Shown piece after piece: positions 1 to 8,512 of a stretch of DNA of 64,000 bases. The stretch is from Falsirhodobacter halotolerans (GTDB lineage: Bacteria; Pseudomonadota; Alphaproteobacteria; Rhodobacterales; Rhodobacteraceae): assembly GCF_022899245.1 (NCBI RefSeq), contig NZ_JALJAZ010000002.1, forward strand, positions 1 to 64,000, given 5' to 3'. Position numbers and translations under genes: made by a program. How positions within the stretch are numbered: position 1 is the first letter of the stretch; the number at the start of each line of letters is the position of its first letter. The notes below the pieces were generated by a model. It was not told the origin of the DNA. It saw nothing but the letters and a program-made list of their open reading frames with translations, and made no database searches.

Positions 1-194
1 TCGTCCGCCACCTTCGCCGCCTGTTCCAGAAGCCCCACCGCCGTCTCTGTCTCGCCCCGCGCCTGAAGATCCTGCGCAAGCTTCAGCATTCGCCCCTCCT
101 CGCCCGCCGGGGGGCCGGACGGATCGGGGGCGGCGCAGGCGGTCAGCGCCAGACCGGCCGCCAGCGCGGCGGGAAAAGAAAGACGTCGCATCAT
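1..194 (-). CDS. Putative lipoprotein, N-terminal part (cut by window start)
   Basis: About 64 residues of a minus-strand reading frame, starting at the ATG at 192-194 (a second ATG follows at 189-191) and running off the left edge. The N-terminus is a lipoprotein signal: MMRRL, a hydrophobic Ala/Leu stretch, then a lipobox LTAC with the lipidated Cys near residue 21. The next segment is Pro/Gly rich and leads into a helical stretch with LAQDLQARGE and ETAVGLLEQAAK, which resembles the start of a tetratricopeptide repeat. Probably an outer-membrane-anchored TPR lipoprotein. It is divergent from the SctU-like gene with a 65-base gap, so it may belong to the same secretion locus. The TPR reading rests on a short piece. 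Confidence 0.6.
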   Translation of the reverse strand, partial: MMRRLSFPAALAAGLALTACAAPDPSGPPAGEEGRMLKLAQDLQARGETETAVGLLEQAAKVAD

Positions 195-259
195 GTCACC
201 TTGGCATTGTTCATCATGACGGTCCTACATCGGTTTCATGACAATCCCGCGTCGATGCC

Positions 260-1309
260 ATGAGCGGGACGAGCGAGGAGAAAAGCCTTCCCGCCTCGGA
301 CAAGAAGCTGCGCGATGCGCGTGGCAAGGGGCAGGTGGCCAAAAGCCAGGATCTGGTGACCGGCATGACGCTTCTGGCGGCGGTGATCTATCTGGGCGTC
401 GTTCTGGCCGATCGGCAGGCGCAGGTGCGCAGTCTGGTCGATCTGGTCGCCGACCGCGCGGCGCGCGAACCGCTTGCCGACGTCTGGCCCGAACTGCGCG
501 CGGCGGCGGCCCAGATGCTGATGGGCACGGCCGTGCCGCTTTTGCTGCTGACACTTGCGGTGGTCATCATCACCAACCTGACGGTGATGCGGGGCTTTGT
601 CTTTTCCACCGAACCCGTGATGCCGAAATTCGAAAAGATCAGCCCCGTGGCCGGCGCCAGGCGCGTGTTTTCGTTGCGCAGCGTGGTGGAATTCCTGAAG
701 GCGGTGGTGAAGATCGCGGCGATGGGGACGGCCTTCGTGATCGTATTCCGAAGCGGGATCGGGGCGCTGCTTCTGTCGCCGTCCTGCGGGGCCGACTGCA
801 TCCGCGCCAGTTTCGACGGCATGGTGCGTCCCTTGATGCTGACGGCCATCGCAAGCTTCCTGATCGTCGGCATGATCGACGTGATGGTGCAGCAATGGCT
901 GTTCCGCCGCGACATGCAGATGACGAAAAGCGAGATGAAACGTGAGCGCAAGGACGCCGAGGGCGATCCGGCGATCCTGCAACAGCGTCGCCAGCAGCGC
1001 CGCGAGATGCAGGCCAGCGCGTCGAAGGTGGGCATCGCCCAGGCGTCGGTGGTGATCGGGACGGCCGGGGACTGGGCGGTGGCCGTCCGCTATGTCCGGG
1101 GGGAAACCTCGGTGCCGGTGGTCGTGGCCCGTGCGACCCCGGCGCAATCGGCGGCCCTGATGGCCGAAGCGCAGGCCCGGGCCGTGCCCGTCGTGGGCGA
1201 CACGGCCCTTGCCGCGCTGCTGGCCCGCACCGCCCGCACCGGCGATCCGGTGCCCACCGCGCAGTTCCAACGCGTGGCCGATATTCTGGTCGGAGCGCGC
1301 CTGATCTGA
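260..1309 (+). CDS. sctU: FlhB/SctU-family type III export switch protein with NPTH replaced by TAGD
   Basis: Full-length (349 residues) inner-membrane export-apparatus protein. The N-terminus carries the family signature SEEKSLPASDKKLRDARGKG and QVAKSQD, followed by four membrane segments (about 33-53, 87-108, 150-173, 193-216). A conserved linker (TKSEMKRERKDAEGDP, 222-237) leads into the cytoplasmic domain, which ends in the usual PVP...ADIL region. In FlhB, YscU and SctU proteins the cytoplasmic domain cleaves itself between Asn and Pro of NPTH to switch substrate class. Here the aligned position, 268-271 after ASVVIG, reads T-A-G-D, so autocleavage as known is not possible. The rest of the gene looks intact. 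The repeat-protein gene downstream favours a non-flagellar type III system over flagellar FlhB, but the rest of the cluster is outside the window. Confidence 0.88.
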   Translation: MSGTSEEKSLPASDKKLRDARGKGQVAKSQDLVTGMTLLAAVIYLGVVLADRQAQVRSLVDLVADRAAREPLADVWPELRAAAAQMLMGTAVPLLLLTLAVVIITNLTVMRGFVFSTEPVMPKFEKISPVAGARRVFSLRSVVEFLKAVVKIAAMGTAFVIVFRSGIGALLLSPSCGADCIRASFDGMVRPLMLTAIASFLIVGMIDVMVQQWLFRRDMQMTKSEMKRERKDAEGDPAILQQRRQQRREMQASASKVGIAQASVVIGTAGDWAVAVRYVRGETSVPVVVARATPAQSAALMAEAQARAVPVVGDTALAALLARTARTGDPVPTAQFQRVADILVGARLI

Positions 1310-1325
1310 AACCAAGGAGATGCCC

Positions 1326-1901
1326 ATGCCCCACGTCCTTTCACGCCGCGCGCTTCTTGCGGGCCTGACCCTCGCTCCCCTGCCCGCCCAAGCACATGCG
1401 GACGACTACATGAATTTCCTGTTCGCGCCGATGCGCGGGGGTGCGGGGGCGGCCGCGGCCGATCGTTCGACGCGAACGGAGGTGCGCCTTGATACGCCGA
1501 TGCCTGCGGGTTCGATCCGGATCGACACAGCCGCGCGGCGGCTGTTCCTGATCCTGGGCGGGGGCCGCGCACTGGCCTACGATGTGGGTGTCGGGGCCGA
1601 GGGCTTCGGCTGGAGCGGAACCGAAACGATCACCGCAAAGCGCGTATGGCCGGACTGGCGCCCCCCGGCGGAGATGCGCACGCGCCGGCCCGACCTGCCC
1701 GCCTTCGTGCCGGGTGGGCCGGACAACCCGATGGGGGCGCGGGCGCTGTATCTTGGGCGGACCCTGTATCGCATCCACGGGTCAAACGCGCCGGAAACCG
1801 TGGGGGACGCGGCCTCATCCGGTTGCTTTCGCATGACGAACATCGATGTGATCGACCTTTATGACCGCGTGTCCATCGGCGCACGGGTAACCGTTTCCTG
1901 A
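1326..1901 (+). CDS. L,D-transpeptidase (YkuD domain), exported
   Basis: A 191-residue protein starting at the second of two ATGs. GGAG at 1316-1319 is 6 bases from 1326 but touches the ATG at 1320. The N-terminus has a paired Arg and hydrophobic core (LSRRALLAGLTLAPLPAQAHA), a Tat- or Sec-type signal. The YkuD core follows: VRLDTPMPAGSIRIDTAARR, a conserved HGSNAP histidine motif, and SSGCFRM containing the catalytic Cys. These enzymes form or exchange 3-3 peptide bridges in peptidoglycan, or attach proteins to it, in the periplasm. It lies only 16 bases after the SctU-like gene, suggesting one operon and a role in opening or anchoring the cell wall around the secretion apparatus; that link is inference. 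Confidence 0.85.
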   Translation: MPHVLSRRALLAGLTLAPLPAQAHADDYMNFLFAPMRGGAGAAAADRSTRTEVRLDTPMPAGSIRIDTAARRLFLILGGGRALAYDVGVGAEGFGWSGTETITAKRVWPDWRPPAEMRTRRPDLPAFVPGGPDNPMGARALYLGRTLYRIHGSNAPETVGDAASSGCFRMTNIDVIDLYDRVSIGARVTVS

Positions 1902-1913
1902 AGATGCCGCGAT

Positions 1914-1931
1914 CGGTCACATGCCGGTCAC
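1914..1931 (+). promoter_or_regulatory. 11-bp-phased direct repeat CGGTCAC-N4-CGGTCAC upstream of the repeat protein
   Basis: Two identical 7-mers CGGTCAC at 1914-1920 and 1925-1931 with a 4-base spacer, 54 bases before the start at 1985. Direct 7-mers at an 11-base period are the layout bound by OmpR/PhoB-type response regulators (PHO box CTGTCAT-N4-CTGTCAT; 5 of 7 matches per half here). Candidate activator site for the downstream gene. Confidence 0.4.
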
Positions 1932-1984
1932 ACATCATCCGTTAACCTCATTCTCGCAATCGTTTCCCCGAAAAGGCCAGTTCC

Positions 1985-4900
1985 ATGTCCAACGTTTCGC
2001 CTTCGGCCCCCATCGACCCCAAATCCGTCGATCCCGGCAACGACGCCGCGTGGAATCAGGCCGAGGCCGATGCCCGCGAAGCCGGTATCCTGTGGGAACG
2101 CCCCAAGGGGAACACCGACAGCGCGCAGGAGATGGTGGAGAAGAACAAGGTGCTGCGCGATCTGGGCAACCAGTCGGGCGTGCGCACCTCGCTGGAACAG
2201 CGCGTCGGCGGAAAGATCGGCGAGGATGCGGATGCGACCTTCCGCGCGCTTCAGGTTCTTCAGCATGTCGAACGTTTCGATGGCGGTGGGACGCGTCTGG
2301 TGGGCGGCGATGTCGACAACGGCCGGATCAACGGATTCACCAAGGGCGGCGACGCGAAAAACGGCACCGAGGCGGGTCGGTTGCAGGATTTCGGCAAATT
2401 CGGCTTTTCCAACCTGAAGGGCGAATTGCAGAACATACAGACCGCCGCCACCGACCCCGAGGCCCGCAAGCAGGCCGAAGCGCTTGGCATCGAATGGGAA
2501 CGACCCGCCGGAAATACCGACAGCGCGCAGGACATCATTGACCGCACGCCCCTGTTGAAAAACCTTGGAAATCAATCGGGCGTCCGCGATATGCTGAAGG
2601 AGCGTGTGGGCGATTTCGAACAGGATGCCGATGCCGCCCACCGCGCGGCCCAAGTGCTGGAGCATGTCGAGCGTTATGACAGCAATGGCGTGCGGGTCGC
2701 AGGCACCGATGTCAACAATGGCCGGATCGACGGCTTCACCAAGGGCGGCGAGGCGAAGAACGGAACCGAGGCCGGGCGGTTGCAGGATTTCGGCAAACAC
2801 GGTTTTTCCAACCTGAAAGGCGAAATGCGCGCGGTGGGCGCATCCGGGAACGACGATGCGGTGAAAGCCAAGGCCGCGGACCTCGGCATCCTGTGGGAGC
2901 GCCCCGAAGGCGACACGCGCAGCGCGGCAGAGATCGTCGAACAGGATCCCCTGTTGCGCGATCTTGGCAACCAGTCGGGCGTGAAAGACATGCTCAAGGA
3001 ACAGGTCGGCGATTTCGAAACCGACGCGGATGCCGCCTTTCGTGCCACCCAGGTGCTGAAACACATCGAAACCTACGATGCGACCGGCCATTCGACCGGC
3101 CACGGCAGCGACGGGCGCATCAACGGCTTCACCAAAAGCGGCGAGGCCAAGCACGGCACCGAGGCGGGCCGCCTGCAGGACTTCGGCAAGTTCGGTCTGG
3201 ACGCGCTGAAAGGCAAGATGACCGACACCGTGACCCCCGAGGCCGAAGCCGCCGTCCAGCAGGCCGCCATCGATGCGGTGAACAAGGCACGCGAGGATGC
3301 GGGCCTGCCCCCCATCCACGAACAGGACGTGACCCAGCTTGAAACCAGCGACAAGGGCGAGGACGGAAAAGCCCTGACCGTGACCGAAGCGGCGTGGAAG
3401 AAGGTCATGGACGACTGGAAGGCCGGCATCGACAAGGGCGACATCAAACCCGACGACGACCGCGCCAAATTGTACAACGCGATGAAGGCCGGGGCCTTTC
3501 TGGACGAGGGTGTCCAGATGTATACGCTGAGCATTTCTGAAGGCGTGACGACCCAGGCCGTGACGGGTCAGGATCTGGAAGGGGTCATCGATGGCGGCAA
3601 GGTCGACGAACAGATCCTGAAACTCATGGAGTCCGAGGCGGTCGGCAAGGATCTGACCGCCGCGCGGGCCGATGCCCTGTCCAAGGTCGAGGGGGGCGAC
3701 AAGATCGTGGCCGACCTCAAGGAGATGGCCTTCGGGGCCGATTACGCAAAATATATCCAGGACTTGAGCAAGGATCCCGAGAAGACGCAGATCGCGACCG
3801 ACGACATCGCGGGCACGTATTCCTCGCTTTTGGCGGCCGATCCCGAGGCCGCGGCCAAATTCGCGCAGAACATGCAGATCGACACGATGACGATGGAATT
3901 GGACGCCCTTATGGCCGATCCATCCAAGATCACCGAGGAAAACCTTCAAATGGCCGGCAGCGATGTCGGCAAGATGCTCCTGACGCTGATCAAGAAAGGC
4001 GGTCTCGACCTGGGGCGACGTGCCGCCGAGGCGCAGAAGTTCCTTGAGGGAATGATCGGCGACAAGAAGACCACAAAGGAATTCGTCGCCGCCATGGCCG
4101 AGTTGGGCCATCACTACTCCAAGACGGGCGAGGTCACGTTGAAGGATCTCGATTCCATCATCGGCAAAGGGAAATACGAAGGTCTTCAAAAGGGCGGTGC
4201 GCGCGCGTTCTTTGAAGAGATGACGAAGGCCGGGTTCATCGGCTCGGCCGGCGGGATGGTGTCGCTGGCCTCGGGCATATACCAACTGGCGGGTAAGGGC
4301 GGCACGCTTGCCGATACGCCCGAGGAACGGCTGGCCATCGCCAAGGACTTCGTCAGCTTCGTCGGCGCGGGAAAGCATTTCGCCGATCTGGGCAACCACA
4401 TCATCGGCGAGCACAACAAGGACGTGGCCGCGTTCAACAAGGCCATCGATGACAAATATGTGGCCAGCGACGTGGCCCCCGAACCCGGCCAGCCCGACCC
4501 GCGCGATGACGAGACGCGCGAGTTGAAGACCAAGGCCGAAATCGATGCGATGAAGAAGAAGCCGACGCAGTCGCTGCTGGGTCTGGACAAGACGCTGGAC
4601 GATCTTCTGAAGCCGCCATCGGGCATCGAAGGGCCCGGACCGCACGCCAATGGCGGCAATTTTGTCGCCGCGGTGAACGAAACGCTGGATGGCGCGACGA
4701 ACCCCGACAAATACAAGGCGTATCTGGAAAGCTTCGATATCAGCCACGACGACGGCGTCAAGATTTCAAAGGGTGTCGAGGAGGCGTATCAGATACGCCC
4801 CGAGATCAAGGGACCGGACGGCAAGCCCGTATCGAACCTTCAAAAAGGCGCTTCAGCGGCCCTTCTGGTGGCCAGCGCGGGGGCCGACACCTTCGCCGGT

Positions 4901-5497
4901 GCGGCCGACATCGCCATCGGTGCGCTGACCATCCAGAAAGGAAACACGTCGGGCGACGACGTGACGGTGGCAAAAGGGGCGATCCAGGTCGCGGCGGGCG
5001 GTTTCGGTCTGGCCGGCGGGATGGCCTCGTCGCTGGGGCTGGTGCGCGGGCTCAGCGTCGTCAAGGCGGTGGCGGCGCCGTCCTTCTTCATCTCGGCCAT
5101 CCTGTCGATCGCGACGGTGATCCCGGACATCATCAACGACATCAAGAAGACCAAGCAGATCGACAGTTACCGCGACGACTTGCAGGACTTCATGACACAG
5201 CTGGAAGATCAGGGCCTGCTGGTCGAGAACGGTCTGGACAATTTCCGCTTTCTGGATGCCTACATGGAAAGCTATGGCCAGCGCGATGCGCCGGACGGGC
5301 TGAGCATTTTCGATTACCGTGATTCCGAGGTGGATCACTTCATCGACTATTGGCAGGGCGATGACGGGCGGGCCGCCGAGGATCGCGGCCAGTTCTCCTC
5401 CGGTTTCGGGCTGGATGAGGACAACCACGAAGATTTCTCGGGGGACGGATCGAACCTGAACACGGATCTGGATCGCGGAAGCACCGTCGGATCCTGA
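1985..5497 (+). CDS. 1170-residue repeat protein, candidate type III substrate or translocator (HrpK-like?)
   Basis: A large acidic, Cys-poor protein without a Sec signal peptide. It starts MSNVSPSAPIDP, a Ser/Pro-rich N-terminus of the kind seen in type III substrates. Residues about 34-147, 168-281 and 301-412 are three tandem copies of one unit, each with the landmarks WERP, a Leu-Gly-Asn-Gln-Ser-Gly-Val block, and GRI.GFTK.G.AK.GTEAGRLQDFGK. The middle (420-950) is largely helical and charged. Residues about 955-1055 are Ala/Gly-rich and hydrophobic, with one strong membrane stretch (SFFISAILSIATVIP). A hydrophobic C-terminal part after a soluble repeat region fits a translocator or pore former. 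The resemblance to HrpK-type proteins is from memory and unproven. Being next to the SctU-like gene is the main support for secretion. Confidence 0.5.
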   Translation: MSNVSPSAPIDPKSVDPGNDAAWNQAEADAREAGILWERPKGNTDSAQEMVEKNKVLRDLGNQSGVRTSLEQRVGGKIGEDADATFRALQVLQHVERFDGGGTRLVGGDVDNGRINGFTKGGDAKNGTEAGRLQDFGKFGFSNLKGELQNIQTAATDPEARKQAEALGIEWERPAGNTDSAQDIIDRTPLLKNLGNQSGVRDMLKERVGDFEQDADAAHRAAQVLEHVERYDSNGVRVAGTDVNNGRIDGFTKGGEAKNGTEAGRLQDFGKHGFSNLKGEMRAVGASGNDDAVKAKAADLGILWERPEGDTRSAAEIVEQDPLLRDLGNQSGVKDMLKEQVGDFETDADAAFRATQVLKHIETYDATGHSTGHGSDGRINGFTKSGEAKHGTEAGRLQDFGKFGLDALKGKMTDTVTPEAEAAVQQAAIDAVNKAREDAGLPPIHEQDVTQLETSDKGEDGKALTVTEAAWKKVMDDWKAGIDKGDIKPDDDRAKLYNAMKAGAFLDEGVQMYTLSISEGVTTQAVTGQDLEGVIDGGKVDEQILKLMESEAVGKDLTAARADALSKVEGGDKIVADLKEMAFGADYAKYIQDLSKDPEKTQIATDDIAGTYSSLLAADPEAAAKFAQNMQIDTMTMELDALMADPSKITEENLQMAGSDVGKMLLTLIKKGGLDLGRRAAEAQKFLEGMIGDKKTTKEFVAAMAELGHHYSKTGEVTLKDLDSIIGKGKYEGLQKGGARAFFEEMTKAGFIGSAGGMVSLASGIYQLAGKGGTLADTPEERLAIAKDFVSFVGAGKHFADLGNHIIGEHNKDVAAFNKAIDDKYVASDVAPEPGQPDPRDDETRELKTKAEIDAMKKKPTQSLLGLDKTLDDLLKPPSGIEGPGPHANGGNFVAAVNETLDGATNPDKYKAYLESFDISHDDGVKISKGVEEAYQIRPEIKGPDGKPVSNLQKGASAALLVASAGADTFAGAADIAIGALTIQKGNTSGDDVTVAKGAIQVAAGGFGLAGGMASSLGLVRGLSVVKAVAAPSFFISAILSIATVIPDIINDIKKTKQIDSYRDDLQDFMTQLEDQGLLVENGLDNFRFLDAYMESYGQRDAPDGLSIFDYRDSEVDHFIDYWQGDDGRAAEDRGQFSSGFGLDEDNHEDFSGDGSNLNTDLDRGSTVGS
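2084..3220 (+). repeat. Three in-frame tandem repeats of about 400 bp
   Basis: Units begin at 2084, 2486 and 2885 (periods of 402 and 399 bases) and lie inside the 1170-residue protein. The most similar blocks encode LGNQSGV near the start and GTEAGRLQDFGK near the end of each unit. The third copy has a short insertion (ATGHSTGHGSDGR) where the others read V.NGRI. The copies have diverged at DNA level, so this is an old duplication under selection. Confidence 0.9.
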
Positions 5498-5537
5498 CGC
5501 CGCCTTCCGATTGTGATCCATCATGCGGCAGGCTATC

Positions 5538-6689
5538 CTAACGGCCCGCTGCGGCCGCGCAATACGCCAGAAAGGCATCGTAACTTGCAAAGGTCACAGG
5601 TTCGGACCGACTGCGTTCATAGGCCGGAAAGCCCTCGTCGAAGCCCGGTGTCGGCGGCTGCGGGATGCGTTTGACGGTGATCGCCGTGCCTGTGACCTCG
5701 GCGATCGCATAACCGCCGGGGGCGGCGACGGGTGACGGCAGGGCGATGTTCGTCAGCCCGCCCGCGCGGCCCGATCCCGGAATGTGCATGTGGCCGCTGA
5801 CATGCAGCCCCAGCCCGGTGGCCGCCAGCCGTTCCGATGTTCGATGCGATGGCATCCGCCGCATCCAGATCTCCGGGGAGGGCACGCGCATCCCCGCATC
5901 GGGCGCCGGGGCATCGAACGCGACCATCGGGTAATGCGAGGCGGCCAGCAGCGCCTTTCCCCCGGCTTTTGCGCGGGCCACGACACCGGCGATCCAAGCC
6001 GTCAGATAAGGGCGCGCCGCAAGCGCGTGATCCCAGGCGGCGTCGGCCCGAAGGTGCCAGTCGCCGTCCTGCGGGTCGAACACGTTGGCATCGAGCATCA
6101 AGAGCCACAACCCCGGCACGGGTTCGACCAGATAAGACGCGTCGATCTGCCCACCGACACTGCCGGGCGCACGACGGGCCGCAAGGCCCGGGTCCGTGCC
6201 GAACGGCGTTTCCCAATGGAACATGCCCTCGCGCGGCATCAGGCCCCAACCTGCGGTCGCGGTGATCGCGTCCGATGTGGAAAGCCCCCGCATCGGCGGC
6301 ACGACCAAAGGGTCGCCCTGCGCATCCGTCAGCCGCTTCGAGAGGCTCCGACCGGCCGGACCGAAGGCATCATGATTGCCGAAGGTCGCAAAGAACCGGG
6401 TGCCGAAGCGTCGTTCATGATCGCCCAGAAGACGTTGCAATGCCGCATAGGCGCCGGGCTGGCCATCATCCGTCAGATCACCGGGCAGAACCACCGTGTG
6501 AATTGCGCGTCGGGCGATGTCGGCAAGGATCGCGCGCAGCGCCGCCTCGCTTTCGTTGAACACCCGCGTGGAGGCCAACGTGTCGTCCCAGGTGCGCAGC
6601 GCCAGCCCCCCGGCCTGTGGGTCGTGGCTGCCATAGCCGCCACGCATGTCGTGCAGGTGGATATCGGCGACGATCGCGACACGGATCAC
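5538..6689 (-). CDS. Calcineurin-like metallophosphoesterase
   Basis: 383 residues with the full set of dinuclear metal ligands: DIH near residue 10, PGDLTDDG near 70, GNHD near 105, ASHYP near 247 and SGHMHIPG near 295. No signal peptide, so probably cytoplasmic. The family includes cyclic nucleotide, glycerophosphodiester and phosphomonoester hydrolases. It is the last gene of a minus-strand ABC transporter operon and its start overlaps the stop of the glycerophosphodiester phosphodiesterase gene by 4 bases, suggesting it acts on the imported substrate or on the product of that enzyme. The exact substrate cannot be read from the sequence. It converges on the repeat-protein gene with a 40-base gap. 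Confidence 0.85.
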   Translation of the reverse strand: MIRVAIVADIHLHDMRGGYGSHDPQAGGLALRTWDDTLASTRVFNESEAALRAILADIARRAIHTVVLPGDLTDDGQPGAYAALQRLLGDHERRFGTRFFATFGNHDAFGPAGRSLSKRLTDAQGDPLVVPPMRGLSTSDAITATAGWGLMPREGMFHWETPFGTDPGLAARRAPGSVGGQIDASYLVEPVPGLWLLMLDANVFDPQDGDWHLRADAAWDHALAARPYLTAWIAGVVARAKAGGKALLAASHYPMVAFDAPAPDAGMRVPSPEIWMRRMPSHRTSERLAATGLGLHVSGHMHIPGSGRAGGLTNIALPSPVAAPGGYAIAEVTGTAITVKRIPQPPTPGFDEGFPAYERSRSEPVTFASYDAFLAYCAAAAGR

Positions 6690-7411
6690 GCCGCCGCATC
6701 TCGGGCGGCGGCGAACAGTTCGGTATTGTCGGTATTGATGAAATCCACACCGGCCGCCGCGATCTCGGCGTGGATCGCCGGATCCTGCCCACCGTAATAG
6801 ACCATGACATCCATCCCGGCCTTGCGCGTGGCCTCCAGGATGCCGGGATGGCGCATCTGGGCCGGGGTGATCTCAAGGATCGCCGCATGGTGCAGCGCCG
6901 ACGCCAGCGAGGGGGATTTCGCGATATCGAGGGTGATCATCTTGCGGAACTCCGGTGCGATGATCTGCAGATCGCGGCGCATCTCCTCGGAGAAGGAGAA
7001 ATAGAAGGTGTCGCGTTGCAGACCCAGTCCGCGCACCAAGGCGGCCACTTTGGCGGTGTCGCAATATTTCAGTTCGACATAGATTTCGCAGCGCCCGCGC
7101 AGATGCTCCAGATAGGCGTCGAGCCGGGGCACGCGCTGGCCCTCGAACCGCGGTGCGAACCAGCGGCCCGCATCCAGCGCATCGATATCCGCTGACCGCA
7201 TATGGCCGATCGGGCCGGTGCCATTCGTCGTGCGGTCAAGCGTTTCGTCGTGATGGACATAAAGCACGCCATCCGCGCTTTCGCGCACGTCCAGTTCGAT
7301 GACGTCGGCCCCCTGCGCCAGCGCCAGATCGGCGGCGGCAAAGGTGTTTTCGGGGGCGAACTTGTTGGCACCGCGGTGAGAGACGATCTTGGTCACGGGT
7401 CTTTCCATCAC
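6686..7411 (-). CDS. Glycerophosphodiester phosphodiesterase (GDPD family)
   Basis: 241 residues, the usual size of bacterial cytoplasmic UgpQ-type enzymes. Motifs: SHRGANKFAPENTFAA (HRG...PENT) near residue 11, ELDVRESADG (E.D metal ligands) near 40, HHDETLDRTTNGTG near 53, VELK near 114, and a C-terminal FINTDN. These enzymes split glycerophosphodiesters into glycerol 3-phosphate and an alcohol. No signal peptide. It overlaps the ATPase gene upstream and the metallophosphoesterase downstream by 4 bases each, so the three are translated together. Its place in the operon makes a glycerophosphodiester or a glycerol-linked head group a likely transported substrate. Confidence 0.9.
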   Translation of the reverse strand: MMERPVTKIVSHRGANKFAPENTFAAADLALAQGADVIELDVRESADGVLYVHHDETLDRTTNGTGPIGHMRSADIDALDAGRWFAPRFEGQRVPRLDAYLEHLRGRCEIYVELKYCDTAKVAALVRGLGLQRDTFYFSFSEEMRRDLQIIAPEFRKMITLDIAKSPSLASALHHAAILEITPAQMRHPGILEATRKAGMDVMVYYGGQDPAIHAEIAAAGVDFINTDNTELFAAARDAAA

Positions 7412-8508
7412 ACAAATGCCGCTTCGGGGGCGGCTGGCAGGGGCAGGCTGGCCGTCAGGCCATCGCGGCGCAGACCGGCATCGTCGAAAACAAGGCTGCG
7501 GGCGGGATCGAAGGCCAAGGCCACGCGATCCCCGATCCTGTGGCGTGGAACTTCGCCCGCCTCCAGCACATGCAGAGTGCCGAAAGGGGAGGCGACGCGA
7601 TAGAAAACCTCGCGCCCCAGCGGTTCGATCAAGGCGATCTCGCCGCCGATGGCGGTCCGGCCGGGCGCGGAGAGCGTGATATCCTCGGGGCGCACCCCGA
7701 ACGTGACCGTGCCGTCATGTGGCCGGTTGAGGTGAAGATGCCCCGCGCCCAAGGACAGCGCCGTGCCGCGCGCCTGCCCCTGCAACAGGTTCATCGGCGG
7801 GGTGCCGATGAAACCTGCGACAAAAAGATCGGCCGGGCGGCGATACAGATCGTCCGGAGTGCCGATCTGAACGATCCGGCCCGCGTTCATGCAGATGATC
7901 CGGTCGGCCATCGTGATCGCCTCGATCTGGTCATGGGTGACCAGAAGCGTGGTGAAGCCAAGCCGTTTCTGGATCGCCTTCAACTCCGCCCGCATCGAAA
8001 TGCGAAGGGTTGCGTCAAGGTTCGACAGCGGCTCGTCCAGCAGCAGGATGTTGGGCTCCTTGACCAAGGCGCGTGCCAGCGCGACCCGCTGCTGTTGTCC
8101 GCCGGAAAGCTGTGCGGGCTTGCGATCCAGCAGTTGGGTGATCTGCACCAGCCGCGCGGCTTCGTCGACCTTCGCGGCGATGGCCCGCCTGTCCAGTTTC
8201 TGGAACCGCAGGGGAAAGGCGATATTGTCGCGCACGGTCAGATGCGGATAAAGCGCGTAGCTTTGAAAGACGATGCCGACATTCCGGTCCCGCGCGTCGA
8301 CACGGTTCACGTCGTGACCGTCGAAGGCTACGGTGCCGGCGGTCGGCGCGTAAAGGCCGGCAAGCAGGAACAGCGTCGTGGACTTGCCGCAGCCCGACGG
8401 GCCGAGGACGGCGACGAACTCGCCATGTCCGATGGTCAGATCCAGCGGATGCAGAACCTGCGTGTCGCCCCAGCTTTTGGTGACGTTCGAAAGTGTGATC
8501 CTGGCCAT
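7408..8508 (-). CDS. ABC transporter ATPase of the MalK/UgpC type
   Basis: 366 residues. Walker A GPSGCGKST near residue 36, Q-loop VFQSYALYPHLTV, ABC signature [15 protein letters not shown], Walker B LLLDEPLSNLDA, H-loop VTHDQ. The C-terminal ~130 residues form the OB-fold/TOBE regulatory domain (GVRPEDITL), typical of CUT1 sugar importers. It powers the two permeases encoded just upstream (4-base gap). With the phosphodiesterase it overlaps, it resembles UgpC of glycerol-3-phosphate/glycerophosphodiester uptake, though the motifs do not separate this from other sugar importers. Confidence 0.92.
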   Translation of the reverse strand: MARITLSNVTKSWGDTQVLHPLDLTIGHGEFVAVLGPSGCGKSTTLFLLAGLYAPTAGTVAFDGHDVNRVDARDRNVGIVFQSYALYPHLTVRDNIAFPLRFQKLDRRAIAAKVDEAARLVQITQLLDRKPAQLSGGQQQRVALARALVKEPNILLLDEPLSNLDATLRISMRAELKAIQKRLGFTTLLVTHDQIEAITMADRIICMNAGRIVQIGTPDDLYRRPADLFVAGFIGTPPMNLLQGQARGTALSLGAGHLHLNRPHDGTVTFGVRPEDITLSAPGRTAIGGEIALIEPLGREVFYRVASPFGTLHVLEAGEVPRHRIGDRVALAFDPARSLVFDDAGLRRDGLTASLPLPAAPEAAFV

Positions 8509-8512
8509 GAGG

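Noticed and set aside
1928-4747. 939-residue minus-strand open frame opposite the repeat protein
   Set aside because: It is an antisense shadow: His/Arg-rich low-complexity protein with no domain, opposite a gene with clear internal repeats and a ribosome-binding region.
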